NCBI GenBank assembly: GCA_016938235.1
Contig: JAFGVA010000010.1
Location: 1-57,299 of the forward strand
Direction: 5' to 3'
Source: Bacteroidales bacterium
Lineage (GTDB): Bacteria; Bacteroidota; Bacteroidia; Bacteroidales; UBA10428
Length of the DNA: 57,299 nt
The notes below the pieces were generated by a model. The model searched no databases. It was not told the origin of the DNA and was given only the letters and a program-made list of their open reading frames with translations. This document shows, in pieces, positions 8,093 through 17,542 of the stretch. Each line of letters begins with the position of its first letter. Positions within the stretch are counted from its first letter, which is position 1. The position numbers and the translations under genes are program-made.

Positions 8093-9949
8093 ATGAGGAA
8101 GTTTCTGACTTTTTTTCTTTTATTCATTAGTTTACCTTTTTTTAAACTGGTAGCTCAGGGAAAATATGAAAATTTCAAGGTGTCTGTTTACACACGGGCG
8201 TATGAAGTACAAAAAATGCAGGATATTAATTGGTTAGATTCAACATGGAATATTATTTCTTCGCAGTTAGCTGTAGACAAAATTTACCTTGAAACCCATC
8301 GCGATTTATTAATTGTTGACCCGGAAACGCTTACTAAGGCAAAGAAATTCTTCGAAGAAAAAGGTGTTGAAGTAGCTGGTGGTATCACCTACACAATTGA
8401 TGAGAGAAATTTATTCGAAACCTTCTGTTATACAAATCCTGAGCATAGAAAAAAGGCAAAAGAAATCATAGAATATTCAGCAGAAAACTTCGATGAAGTT
8501 ATTTTGGATGATTTCTTCTTCACCAGTTGCAAATGTAACTTATGTGTCGAAGCAAAAGGAGATAAAAGTTGGAGTGAGTACAGGTTAAATCTTATGACTG
8601 AGGCTGCTGAAAACCTTATAATGAAACCGGCTAAGGCTATTAATCCCGATGTAAAGGTTATAATAAAGTATCCAAATTGGTATGAACATTTTCATGAACT
8701 GGGGTTTAACCTGCAGACAGAGCCGGAAATCTTTGATGGGATTTATACCGGCACTGAAACACGCGATGCTGTTATGAGTAATCAACATTTACAAGCTTAC
8801 CTTAGCTACCTCGTGTTCAGGTATTACAATAATTTAAAGTCCGGCAAGAACGGAGGTGGTTGGGTTGATACGGGTGGCATGAAATATTACGATCGTTATG
8901 CCGAACAACTTTGGTTAACCATACTTGCGAAAGCACCCGAAATGACACTGTTTGATTATCGGCAAATGCTTTATCCATTAAAAGATGAATGGCAGGCACT
9001 CTGGAAAGATGAAGAAACAAGCTTTAATTACAGCAACTTTTTACCAATTGAAAAGGATGCAACAATGGCTGTTACGGCAAGCCATGCATTGAATAGCATT
9101 GATGAAATTGCAGGTAAACTTGGAAATCCGTATGGCATAAAAAGCTATAAACCCTATCATTCAAACGGAGAGGATTTCCTGCAAAATTATTTTGGAATGA
9201 TAGGAATACCTATGGATTTGGTTCCCGAGTTTCCGATGGACGATGAGATGATAATCTTAACCGAACAAGCTAAGCATGATCAGGAAATAGTTACAAAGAT
9301 TGATCAGCGTTTAAGAAACGGTAAAGATATAATTATTACTTCGGGCTTGTTGGATGCTTTGCAGGATAGAGGAATCAGAAACATTGTGAACCTTGAATAC
9401 ACAACCAGAAAAACATTAGCTAAAGATTTTCTAATACGTGGAACAATTATCGAGGGTAATACAGAAATATTGTTTCCTCAGATACAGTATTTTACGAATG
9501 ATTCATGGGAAATTATTTCTGCAATGGATGCTGGTTTGGGATGGCCTGTGCTGCACCAGGGGAAATATGCCAATGCAACACTTTATGTCTTAACAATTCC
9601 GGAGAATTTTGCTGATTTATACCATCTTCCGGTTGAAGTATTGAATACCCTGCGGGAAAATATTTGTAAAAACCAGGATCTTATTCTTGAAGGACCTTCC
9701 AAAGTATCTCTTTTTCTTTATGATAACAATACTTTTGTTGTTGAATCGTTCAACAATGAAACGGTGAAGGTTAAAATTGTTATGAAGGAGAAAACAGAGG
9801 CATTAAAGGATATTTCTACTCAGGAGGAAATTGAATCTGAAGTTCGGCCCGAAGTAAAATTCTGGGGAAAGGTATATGCTCCGGAAAAATATGTTTATAA
9901 TTTGAAAATTTCACCACACTCTTTTAGGGCATTTCAAATTGTAAAGTGA
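8093..9949 (+). CDS. Exported protein with a glycosidase-like (beta/alpha)-barrel, function unknown
   Basis: 618 residues with a signal peptide (to about residue 22, ...LVAQG). The first 350 residues alternate strands and helices like a TIM barrel: DKIYLETHRD, then VEVAGGITYT, then EVILDDFFFTSC with Asp139-Asp140, then VKVIIKYPNWYEHF, then EIFDGIYTGTETRD. A small cysteine cluster (C146, C148, C151 in CKCNLC) follows the DD pair. The C-terminal 270 residues hold a flavodoxin-like middle part and a beta-rich end. The layout resembles uncharacterised glycoside-hydrolase-like exported proteins of Bacteroidota, but I do not recognise a named family and no catalytic pair can be assigned with certainty. 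It stands alone between the peptidase gene and an inverted-repeat element. Confidence 0.6.
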   Translation: MRKFLTFFLLFISLPFFKLVAQGKYENFKVSVYTRAYEVQKMQDINWLDSTWNIISSQLAVDKIYLETHRDLLIVDPETLTKAKKFFEEKGVEVAGGITYTIDERNLFETFCYTNPEHRKKAKEIIEYSAENFDEVILDDFFFTSCKCNLCVEAKGDKSWSEYRLNLMTEAAENLIMKPAKAINPDVKVIIKYPNWYEHFHELGFNLQTEPEIFDGIYTGTETRDAVMSNQHLQAYLSYLVFRYYNNLKSGKNGGGWVDTGGMKYYDRYAEQLWLTILAKAPEMTLFDYRQMLYPLKDEWQALWKDEETSFNYSNFLPIEKDATMAVTASHALNSIDEIAGKLGNPYGIKSYKPYHSNGEDFLQNYFGMIGIPMDLVPEFPMDDEMIILTEQAKHDQEIVTKIDQRLRNGKDIIITSGLLDALQDRGIRNIVNLEYTTRKTLAKDFLIRGTIIEGNTEILFPQIQYFTNDSWEIISAMDAGLGWPVLHQGKYANATLYVLTIPENFADLYHLPVEVLNTLRENICKNQDLILEGPSKVSLFLYDNNTFVVESFNNETVKVKIVMKEKTEALKDISTQEEIESEVRPEVKFWGKVYAPEKYVYNLKISPHSFRAFQIVK

Positions 9950-10010
9950 TAAAGTATAAGTTTCAGATGGGGTAAACTGTTCGCTATTTTTGTCCCTTTG
10001 AGCATAAAAC

Positions 10011-10177
10011 AAGAGGGTGTCTAAAAAGCCCCAAACAACGTCATTCCCATGAATCCCGTTGATTATCGGGAGGGAATTTCCAAATTTACAGTAGTACATC
10101 TAAGAAGGAGAACCTCTACCGATAATTATCGGTACAAGTTGAGGATGACGAAAAATGGACTTTTTAGACACCCTCTT
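10011..10177. mobile_element. MITE-like element with perfect 18-bp terminal inverted repeats
   Basis: AAGAGGGTGTCTAAAAAG at 10011-10028 is repeated as its exact reverse complement at 10160-10177. Inside, CGTCAT at 10039 and ATGACG at 10145 form a second nested pair, and a palindrome reading ACCGATAATTATCGGT sits at 10118-10133. There is no open reading frame. Ends of this GAGGGTGTCTAAAAAG type look like insertion-sequence termini, so this is probably a non-autonomous element. No clear target-site duplication is seen. The right arm followed by T-rich sequence may also stop transcription between the convergent genes. Confidence 0.65.
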
Positions 10178-10200
10178 TTTTATTTATTGGGTTTGTATTC

Positions 10201-11433
10201 TTATTTTAAAAAAGCTTTTTGATTTTCTTTAATATTTTTTATTGAATAAGGATATGCCTCTAGCGCTTTCTCCAGGCATTTTAAACCCAAAGCAAGCTTT
10301 TCCAGGTTAATTACATAGGCAATTCTTATTTCCTGTTTTCCTAAATTGCTTTCGGTATAAAACCCGGCTCCCGGAGCAACCATTACACTTGATCCATTAT
10401 AATCAAACTCCTCAAGCATCCACATCGCGAATTTTTCGGCATCGTCAACAGGGAGTTTAGCCATTACATAGAAAGCGCCCTTTGGTTTTGGACAATAAAC
10501 GCCTGGGATTTTATTCAGCGTTTCAACCACGAAATTTCTTCTTGTCAGGTATTCGTTAAAAACGTAATCCATATATTGATCGCTTGAATCAAGCGCAGCT
10601 TCGCCTGCCACCTGACCAACATAAGGAGGGCTTAGACGTGCCTGGCAGAATTTTAACGCGGTATCGCGCAGTTGTTTGTTTTTTGTTACAAGTGCACCTG
10701 TTCTTAAACCGGTAGCGCTATATCTTTTCGATAAAGAATCGATCAAGATGGCGTTATTTTCAAGGCCCTCAAGGTTCATTATTGAAATAAACTCTTCGTC
10801 GTCGTATACAAATTCGCGGTATACTTCATCAGACAGTAGAAAGAGGTCGTATTTTAATACGAGATCTCTGATTTGTTCAAGCTCTTGCCTTGAATAAACA
10901 TGCCCGGTTGGGTTGTTTGGATTACAAATTATTATGCCTCGGGTTTTGTCAGTAATTTTTTTCTCGAAATCTTCAATAGGAGGCAACCTGAATCCGTCTT
11001 CGATATGTGAAGAAATAGCTACAACCTTTACGTCGGTTGATGTAGCAAAGCTGTAGTAGTTAGCATAAAAAGGTTCGGGAACAAGTATTTCATCATCTGC
11101 ATTCAAACAGGTAAGCAGAGTAAGAGTTATTGCTTCAGAACCTCCTGTAGTAATTAATATGTCTTCGTACGACACATCAATTTTATGTCTGGAATAGTAT
11201 TCAGCCATTTTACGGCGCAACGATTCCATCCCGGCACTGTGGCTGTATTCTATAACTTGAACATTAAGATTTCTAATCGCCGCCAGCGCTTTATCCGAAG
11301 TTGGTATATCGGGTTGCCCGATGTTTAATCGAATAATGTTCTTGCCTTTTCTCTCAGCTTCTTCAGCTAACGGAACCAGCTTCCTGATTGGAGAATTTGG
11401 CATCAGCGTTCCTCTCTTTGAAATCTTTGGCAT
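10201..11433 (-). CDS. Pyridoxal-phosphate aminotransferase, class I (AspC-like)
   Basis: 410 residues, a complete fold-type I aminotransferase. Visible landmarks are LNIGQPDIPTS (about 36-46), TTGGSEAI (95-102), CNPNNPTGHVY (170-180), SDEVYREF (201-208), and the PLP lysine Lys236 in SLSKRYSATGLRTG. The C-terminal arginine region is RIAYV. Substrate is probably aspartate or another common amino acid, as in the AspC/AraT-like branch; sequence alone does not decide it. It is transcribed away from the DUF1573 gene, from which a terminator separates it, and is convergent with the barrel-protein gene across the inverted-repeat element. Confidence 0.88.
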   Translation of the reverse strand: MPKISKRGTLMPNSPIRKLVPLAEEAERKGKNIIRLNIGQPDIPTSDKALAAIRNLNVQVIEYSHSAGMESLRRKMAEYYSRHKIDVSYEDILITTGGSEAITLTLLTCLNADDEILVPEPFYANYYSFATSTDVKVVAISSHIEDGFRLPPIEDFEKKITDKTRGIIICNPNNPTGHVYSRQELEQIRDLVLKYDLFLLSDEVYREFVYDDEEFISIMNLEGLENNAILIDSLSKRYSATGLRTGALVTKNKQLRDTALKFCQARLSPPYVGQVAGEAALDSSDQYMDYVFNEYLTRRNFVVETLNKIPGVYCPKPKGAFYVMAKLPVDDAEKFAMWMLEEFDYNGSSVMVAPGAGFYTESNLGKQEIRIAYVINLEKLALGLKCLEKALEAYPYSIKNIKENQKAFLK

Positions 11434-11473
11434 CTTAATTAATTTTTACTTTATATATCTTTTATAAAACAAA

Positions 11474-11500
11474 ACTCACAAGCCTGTCTGACCTGTGAGT
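11474..11500 (-). terminator. Terminator behind the DUF1573 gene
   Basis: Read on the minus strand, ACTCACA (from 11500) pairs with TGTGAGT (to 11474), with extra GG/CC pairing inside, followed by TTTTGTTTT. It lies between the DUF1573 gene and the aminotransferase gene and indicates separate transcription. Confidence 0.75.
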
Positions 11501-11527
11501 CTTATCAAGCAATATTTTAATTTCTTC

Positions 11528-11974
11528 TTACTTTGCTTCGGCCGATGGAGCTGCAGCTGTTTCTGCAGGTTCAACCTTGCCTGTTATTCTGAGTATAACC
11601 GGCCTTTCTGAACCATTCGATGTAACCGTAATTGTCTTCGATATTGGACCAATGCGTCTGGTATCGTATTTAACTTTTATTGCACTTGATTCTCCCGGAG
11701 CAATTGCTTCTCTGGGCCAGCTAGGTACTGTACACCCACACGAACTTCTTACATTACTAAGTACTAATGACTCGGCACCGTTATTTGTAAATACAAATTC
11801 ACAATTACCATCTTCACCTTGTTTTATGGTACCATAATCGTGTACCAGATCTTTAAATTCAATAATTGGTCCCTGCGCATCGATATTAGCCGACTCTTCG
11901 CTTGTATTAGTCTGAGAACAGCTTATGGCAAATGTCATTGCTGCAAGAATTGTAAATGTGAATAACCTTTTCAT
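11528..11974 (-). CDS. DUF1573 lipoprotein
   Basis: 148 residues. A lipoprotein signal ends in AISC, so C19 is probably the lipidated residue. The body is a single immunoglobulin-like (ASPM/SPD-2/Hydin-type) domain with the DUF1573 hallmarks: HDYGTIKQGE, then FVFTNNGAESLVLSNVRSSCGCTVP, then YDTRRIGPISKTITV. The SCGC pair is a conserved feature of the family. The function is not known; these proteins are abundant envelope proteins in Bacteroidota. The C-terminus (AAAPSAEAK) is an Ala/Pro-rich tail. It has its own promoter candidate and terminator. Confidence 0.88.
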   Translation of the reverse strand: MKRLFTFTILAAMTFAISCSQTNTSEESANIDAQGPIIEFKDLVHDYGTIKQGEDGNCEFVFTNNGAESLVLSNVRSSCGCTVPSWPREAIAPGESSAIKVKYDTRRIGPISKTITVTSNGSERPVILRITGKVEPAETAAAPSAEAK

Positions 11975-11993
11975 GACATTTAATTTTTGATTA

Positions 11994-12001
11994 CAAAACT
12001 A
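11994..12001 (-). promoter_or_regulatory. Candidate -7 element for the DUF1573 gene
   Basis: The minus strand reads TAGTTTTG, matching TAnnTTTG, 19 bases before the ATG. No TTG is present at the expected -33 position, so this is a half-supported call. Confidence 0.4.
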
Positions 12002-12247
12002 CTATTATTATTTAAATATTCACTCGGTTTTTATAATTATACCAAGCGATTTTTTTTTGATTCAACGAATAATTTAATGATAATGTTTCTTATCAGTATT
12101 AATGATTGATCAATAGTTATAAATTTTAGTCATAAGAATGGTCAATCAACAGAAAAGAACGATTCAATTTTGATGCCAAAGCATTCTAGCTGCTAATTTA
12201 TTGTTATTTTTACGCAATTTTCACAAAAAACAAGATTTTTATTAAAA

Positions 12248-14863
12248 ATGGAGATTCCAAGCAAGTATAATCCGGGAACAGTAGAAGATAAGTGGTATTC
12301 ATTTTGGATGGAAAATGAATTTTTCAAGTCACAAAAAGATGAACGGGAGCCCTATACAATAGTAATTCCGCCGCCCAATGTCACAGGAGTACTGCATATG
12401 GGCCATATGCTGAATAATACGATTCAGGATATTCTGGTTCGCCGGGCGAGAATGACAGGTAAAAATGCCTGTTGGGTGCCCGGAACAGACCATGCATCAA
12501 TTGCTACAGAGGCTAAGGTAGTTGGAAAGTTAAAATCGGAAGGAGTAGAGAAAAAAGATCTTACCCGTGATGAGTTTTTAAAGCATGCCTGGAAATGGAC
12601 AGATAAACACGGTGGAATAATTCTGGAACAACTTAAAAAACTTGGTGCCAGCTGCGATTGGGATCGTACTGCTTTTACCATGGATGAAGAGAGAAGCACT
12701 GCTGTAATAAAATCTTTTGTAGAACTATTTAATAAGGGATACATTTATCGTGGTGTTAGAATGGTAAATTGGGATCCGGCTGCGAAAACAGCTGTTTCGG
12801 ACGAAGAAGTAATTTACAAGGAAGAAAAATCAAAACTTTATTTTTTAAGGTATAAGGTCGAAGGTTCAGCCAACGAATGGGTTACCATAGCAACTACACG
12901 TCCCGAAACCATTCTGGGAGATACTGCAGTTTGTGTTAATCCCAACGATGAAAGATATAGCAGTTTAAAAGGAAAGCGTGTGCTTGTACCCTTAATTGAA
13001 CGTTCTATTCCTATAATCGAAGACGATTATGTTGATATGGAATTTGGTACCGGCTGTTTAAAAATCACCCCGGCTCACGATATCAACGACTATGAAATTG
13101 GCATGCGGTTTAATCTCGAATCGATAGATATCTTTAACGATGATGGTACTTTAAATGAAAAAGCTGAGTTATTTATCGGGAAAGACAGGTTTGATGTTAA
13201 AAAGCTTATTGTTCCCGAACTTGAGAAAGCCGGAAATCTTGTAAAAATTGAAGATTACACAAATAAAGTTGGATATTCAGAAAGAACAGATGTTGTAATT
13301 GAACCAAAACTTTCGGCTCAGTGGTTTCTGAAAATGGAAGATCTGGCAAAGCCTGCTCTTGAGAATGTCTTAAGTGACAACATAAAATTTCATCCACCAA
13401 AATATAAGAATTTATATAAACATTGGATGGAGAATATTAAAGACTGGTGTGTTAGCCGCCAATTGTGGTGGGGGCATCGTATTCCGGTTTATTATCTTGA
13501 CGATGGTTCGTATGTAGTTGCCGAAACTATTGAAAAGGCATTAAAATTAGCTATTGAGAAAACGGGGAATTCCGGTTTAACAGTTGCTAATTTGAAACAA
13601 GACGAAGATGTGCTGGATACCTGGGCATCATCGTGGTTATGGCCTTTTTCTGTGTTTTCTGAAGAGGATCAGGAATATTATTATCCGACCAGTGACCTTG
13701 TAACAGCACCAGATATTATTTTCTTTTGGGTAGCCCGAATGATTATGGCTGGTTACGCTTTCAAAGGAGAGAAGCCCTTTAGCAATGTTTATTATACCGG
13801 AATGGTCAGGGATAAGTTACGTCGTAAGATGTCTAAATCACTTGGAAATTCACCCGACCCTCTTGATTTGATCGCTAAATATGGCGCTGATGGTGTTCGT
13901 GTAGGAATGTTGCTTTGTTCTCCTGCAGGTAACGATATTCTCTTTGATGAAGCATTAACCGAACAGGGTCGAAACTTCTGTAATAAATTATGGAATGCTT
14001 TCAGACTTGTAAATGGATGGGATGTTAGCGAAACCGCAGAACAACCCGAAGCCGCAAAAGCAGCAATTCATTGGTTCGATAATGAATTGAGCCATACAAT
14101 TAATGTTCTTGAAGGCCAATTTAAAAAATACAGGATTAGCGAGGCTTTAATGACTGTATATACATTGGTTCGTGATGAGTTTTCTGGTTGGTACCTCGAA
14201 GCCATTAAACCCGAATATCAAAAGCCTATAGATAAACTTACCTATAAAACAACAATTGAATTTTTTGATAAAGTTGTTCGTATTCTTCATCCGTTTATGC
14301 CTTTTATTTCAGAAGAGATTTACCAGTATATTACAAAAAGAGCAGAGGATGAGAGCATAATGAATGCCCAAATGCCCAAGGCAAAAGCTGTAGATAATAA
14401 AATTATTCAAGAATTTGAAGAGGCTAAAAAGGTTATTACCTTCGTTAGAAATACAAGAATTGAAAAGCAGATTGGGCCAAAGGAAAAACTTATTTTATGG
14501 ACGAAAAATGATAAAAATGAAGGTTTCTTTGATAATATTATTATAAAACTCGGTAACCTTGAAGAAAAAATTGAGCGAAATATTGAAGAAATACCTGGTC
14601 AAGTTGCAACTTCGATAACACCAGATGCAGAATATTATATTCCGTTAGGAAATTTTATTAATGCAGATAAAGAAATTGAGTCACTTCAAAAAGATATAGA
14701 ATATACCAAAGGATTTATAGCTTCAATTAATAAAAAGCTATTAAACGAAAAGTTTGTAAATAATGCACCTAAGAATGTAGTAGAGCTTGAAAGAAAAAAA
14801 CTTTCAGATGCTGAAGCAAAATTAGACGCATTAGAAACTCAGTTGAAAATATTTAAATTCTAA
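12248..14863 (+). CDS. valS: Valyl-tRNA synthetase
   Basis: 871 residues, full length for a class I ValRS. The HIGH motif is HMGH at 50-53 within [14 protein letters not shown], and the KMSKS loop is at 527-531 ([14 protein letters not shown]). The editing domain (about 200-330, with [15 protein letters not shown]) and the FFWVARMIM segment are present. The C-terminus (about 805-871) is the coiled-coil arm typical of ValRS ([15 protein letters not shown]...LEAL-type heptads). It charges tRNA-Val in the cytoplasm. The gene is monocistronic: it is divergent from DUF1573 and followed by a palindromic repeat before a convergent gene. Confidence 0.98.
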   Translation: MEIPSKYNPGTVEDKWYSFWMENEFFKSQKDEREPYTIVIPPPNVTGVLHMGHMLNNTIQDILVRRARMTGKNACWVPGTDHASIATEAKVVGKLKSEGVEKKDLTRDEFLKHAWKWTDKHGGIILEQLKKLGASCDWDRTAFTMDEERSTAVIKSFVELFNKGYIYRGVRMVNWDPAAKTAVSDEEVIYKEEKSKLYFLRYKVEGSANEWVTIATTRPETILGDTAVCVNPNDERYSSLKGKRVLVPLIERSIPIIEDDYVDMEFGTGCLKITPAHDINDYEIGMRFNLESIDIFNDDGTLNEKAELFIGKDRFDVKKLIVPELEKAGNLVKIEDYTNKVGYSERTDVVIEPKLSAQWFLKMEDLAKPALENVLSDNIKFHPPKYKNLYKHWMENIKDWCVSRQLWWGHRIPVYYLDDGSYVVAETIEKALKLAIEKTGNSGLTVANLKQDEDVLDTWASSWLWPFSVFSEEDQEYYYPTSDLVTAPDIIFFWVARMIMAGYAFKGEKPFSNVYYTGMVRDKLRRKMSKSLGNSPDPLDLIAKYGADGVRVGMLLCSPAGNDILFDEALTEQGRNFCNKLWNAFRLVNGWDVSETAEQPEAAKAAIHWFDNELSHTINVLEGQFKKYRISEALMTVYTLVRDEFSGWYLEAIKPEYQKPIDKLTYKTTIEFFDKVVRILHPFMPFISEEIYQYITKRAEDESIMNAQMPKAKAVDNKIIQEFEEAKKVITFVRNTRIEKQIGPKEKLILWTKNDKNEGFFDNIIIKLGNLEEKIERNIEEIPGQVATSITPDAEYYIPLGNFINADKEIESLQKDIEYTKGFIASINKKLLNEKFVNNAPKNVVELERKKLSDAEAKLDALETQLKIFKF

Positions 14864-14917
14864 TAATTGCAAAATTTAATCTGTTCTTTGAGTTTATATA
14901 GTTTAGTTGATCTACAT

Positions 14918-14960
14918 CTCGACTCCGCTTGATGTAACCGTCACATCGAGCGGAGTCGAG
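14918..14960. repeat. REP-like palindrome behind valS
   Basis: CTCGACTCCGCTTGATGT at 14918-14935 pairs with ACATCGAGCGGAGTCGAG at 14943-14960; there is one G-T pair and a 7-base loop. It is GC-rich in an AT-rich background and lacks an immediate T-run. Palindromes of this CTCGACTCCGCTCGATG kind are repeated between genes in many Bacteroidota, so this is probably a dispersed repeat that may also protect or end the valS transcript. Confidence 0.7.
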
Positions 14961-15052
14961 AACCTGCTTTTTAGTTGTTTATGTGTTTGATTTTGCAAAT
15001 GGGTAGTAAGATGTATTCTATTAATGCGTTAATCTTTTATTATGAAAAGTTT

Positions 15053-15688
15053 TTAAGGTGCCAACCTTTCTTTTTTCCATAAGCCGTCTTTTAACCGGTA
15101 CTCAAACCTGTCATGCAGTCTGTCGGGTCTGCCTTGCCAAAACTCTATAAGAGAGGGGATTAATTTATATCCTCCCCAGAATTCCGGACGGGGAACCCTA
15201 AAATTCGAGTATTTTTTTTCATATTCCTTTCTCAGATTTTCAAGATATTCTCTTGAAGGTATTGGTTTGCTTTGAGGCGATGCCCATGTTCCAATTTTGC
15301 TGCCCTGAGGTCTGATATTGAAATATTCATCCGATTCTTCCTGGTTAAGTATAATAATATCGCCTTCGACTCTGACCTGTTGTTGTAATATTGGCCAGTA
15401 AAAGACTGCTGCACCTTTAGGATTTGCCCTTATCTGTGCACTTTTTCTACTTTCATAATTCGAGAAAAAAATTAAGCCATCAGAATCATGTGCTTTCAAC
15501 AAAACATACCTGACTGATACTTCTCCGTTTGATGTTGTTGCCAGAGCCATAGCGTTTGGCTCATGGGTTTCAATTTCTGTAGCAATTTTGAACCATTTGG
15601 CAAATTGCTCCATCGGATACGGCAATAATTCGTTAAAATTTAACTCTTTGGCATTATATTCTCGGCGTGGATGATAATGCTCTTTCAT
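15053..15688 (-). CDS. pdxH: Pyridoxamine 5'-phosphate oxidase
   Basis: 211 residues, the usual length. FMN-binding split-barrel features are visible: AMALATTSNGEVSVRYVLLKAHD (cut here for length), FFSNYESRKSAQIRANP, and the C-terminal signature EFWQGRPDRLHDRFEYR. GTWASPQSKPI matches the conserved substrate region. The enzyme oxidises pyridoxamine or pyridoxine 5'-phosphate to pyridoxal 5'-phosphate. It lies downstream of the YihY-type gene on the same strand, 68 bases away, and is convergent with valS. Confidence 0.96.
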   Translation of the reverse strand: MKEHYHPRREYNAKELNFNELLPYPMEQFAKWFKIATEIETHEPNAMALATTSNGEVSVRYVLLKAHDSDGLIFFSNYESRKSAQIRANPKGAAVFYWPILQQQVRVEGDIIILNQEESDEYFNIRPQGSKIGTWASPQSKPIPSREYLENLRKEYEKKYSNFRVPRPEFWGGYKLIPSLIEFWQGRPDRLHDRFEYRLKDGLWKKERLAP

Positions 15689-15756
15689 AAACCCGGGTTG
15701 ATTGTTTAAGACAAAACAAAGCTTGTTGTTAAAAGTTCAGAAAAAAGAGAATGGTT

Positions 15757-16689
15757 TTAGTACTCGTCGTTTGTTTTAATATGCGCGTTATTTATTGAAG
15801 CATTCAATTCAAAACCAATCAGCAGAGAAATTGCGTTAAAATTCATCCAAAGCATAAGGGCAACAAGTGCACCAATTGAACCGAAAAACTTGTTTAATTG
15901 GGCAAAATGATCCATAAAGTACGAGAACCCCAACGAAGCAATTATAGTTAAGAAGGTTGCAAGGGTAGATCCGGCAGAAAAGAATTTCCAGCCAACCCTT
16001 CTGCTAGGCCCCAGGTAATATAAAAACGAAATTATAAAGAAGGTTAGTAAAACAATGAAAACCCATTTTCCGGAGCTGTAAACAAACGGATTTATTGTGA
16101 TATTACTTGCAATTGAAATTGATGCTACCAGGTCTTTACTGAAAAGAAAGAACATACTTGAAATGGCAGCAATACCGAGGAAAATAAAAACAAGTATTAC
16201 CGATACTAATCGTTGCCGATACCATGATCTGGATTCCAGGGTATGATGTGTGGCGTTAAATGCTTCAATTATTCCATGAATTCCTTTTTGGGCAAAAAAC
16301 AAACTGGCTAGCAATCCAAATATTGGCACACCGCTGCGACGGGTAAAGATTTCGTTTATAACCGGCTCAATAGCCAGGTAAGAATTTGCAGGAATAATGC
16401 CATTCAGAAAGTCTCCTAAAAGTCCCTGTATGTTTCCTAAAGGGAGATATGGTAAGAGTGCAAGAAAAAATATTAATGCCGGACCCAAAGCCAGCATAAA
16501 ATTAAACGCAATGGCTGTTGCCCGCATATTTAAAGAACCTTTTCTTAATCCTTCGAAAAAGAACATAAAGACATCGTAAATCGGAACTTTGTCAAACCCC
16601 GGTATTGAAACAGATTTGAGCTTTTCAACTAATCTTACGATTTCGTTATTGAGAAACCTGTAATTATGTTCCGTTTTCTTTTCTGTCAT
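15757..16689 (-). CDS. YihY/BrkB-family inner-membrane protein
   Basis: 310 residues from the ATG at 16689; a TTG at 16701 would add four. Six or so hydrophobic segments follow an N-terminal amphipathic region, with the family motifs RATAIAFNFMLALGPALIFFLALLP (given in part) and GSIGALVALMLWMNFNAISLLIGFELNA (given in part) recognisable. Formerly annotated as ribonuclease BN, the family is an integral membrane protein of unknown transport role. It begins right at the stop of nadC and is in the same transcription unit (DUF4783-nadC-yihY). Confidence 0.88.
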   Translation of the reverse strand: MTEKKTEHNYRFLNNEIVRLVEKLKSVSIPGFDKVPIYDVFMFFFEGLRKGSLNMRATAIAFNFMLALGPALIFFLALLPYLPLGNIQGLLGDFLNGIIPANSYLAIEPVINEIFTRRSGVPIFGLLASLFFAQKGIHGIIEAFNATHHTLESRSWYRQRLVSVILVFIFLGIAAISSMFFLFSKDLVASISIASNITINPFVYSSGKWVFIVLLTFFIISFLYYLGPSRRVGWKFFSAGSTLATFLTIIASLGFSYFMDHFAQLNKFFGSIGALVALMLWMNFNAISLLIGFELNASINNAHIKTNDEY

Positions 16690-16690
16690 T

Positions 16691-17542
16691 CTAAAAGTCA
16701 ACAGCCTTTAAACTTAAGTCAAGGCTCTTTATCTGGTGTGTTAAGGCTCCTACCGATATATAATCAACACCACATTCAGCATAATCTCTAAGGTTTTCTA
16801 AGGTTATTCCACCAGACGATTCTGTTTCGTATTTACCGTTTATCAGACTAACGGCTTCGCTGGTTTCTTTGATAGTGAAGTTATCGAGCATTATTCGGTG
16901 TATGCCTCCAATCTTCAGAATGGTTTGAACATCATCAATACTGCGGGCTTCAATTTCTATTTTAAGTTCTTTGTTTTTTTCTGTTAAATAATTTTTAGCG
17001 CGTTTAATGGCATTTTCTATTCCACCGGCAAAGTCAATATGATTATCCTTAATCAGAATCATATCGAATAGACCTATTCGATGGTTCTCTCCTCCACCAA
17101 GTTTTACAGCCATTTTGTCGAGTAATCTCATGCCGGGAGTTGTTTTCCGGGTATCAAGCACTTTTGTATTAAGACCCTTAAGCTTCTTAACATATATATT
17201 TGTCTGTGTAGCTATGCCACTCATTCTTTGCATGATATTCAGAACCAGTCTTTCGGCCTGTAAAAGTGCAAGAACTTTACCTTCTGCTTCAAATGCAATA
17301 TCACCAACAACAATCTTATGCCCGTCAGGAATGAAATACTTTAATGATATCGAAGGATCAAGTTTTTTAAATATAAGCTCGGCCACATTGCTTCCGGCAA
17401 GTATTCCTTCTTGTTTCACTAAAAGCTGGGCTTTGCCTTTTGCAGAATCAGGTATTGTTGATAAGGAGGTATGATCGCCATCTCCAATATCTTCTTTAAA
17501 TGCTAAATCAATAAAATCTTCAATGTAATTTTCAAACGTCAT
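16691..17542 (-). CDS. nadC: Nicotinate-nucleotide pyrophosphorylase (carboxylating)
   Basis: 283 residues from the ATG at 17542; a TTG three codons upstream gives 286. Family signatures are all present: KEDIGDGDHTS at the N-terminus, LNIMQRMSGIAT, DTRKTTPGMR, the Lys/His cluster KLGGGENHRIGLFDMILIKDNH, IEIEARSIDD and IMLDNF. The enzyme converts quinolinate and PRPP to nicotinate mononucleotide, CO2 and pyrophosphate in NAD synthesis. The start lies inside the last codons of the DUF4783 gene, so translation is coupled. The order DUF4783-nadC beside a divergent rlmH is common in Bacteroidota. Confidence 0.97.
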   Translation of the reverse strand: MTFENYIEDFIDLAFKEDIGDGDHTSLSTIPDSAKGKAQLLVKQEGILAGSNVAELIFKKLDPSISLKYFIPDGHKIVVGDIAFEAEGKVLALLQAERLVLNIMQRMSGIATQTNIYVKKLKGLNTKVLDTRKTTPGMRLLDKMAVKLGGGENHRIGLFDMILIKDNHIDFAGGIENAIKRAKNYLTEKNKELKIEIEARSIDDVQTILKIGGIHRIMLDNFTIKETSEAVSLINGKYETESSGGITLENLRDYAECGVDYISVGALTHQIKSLDLSLKAVDF

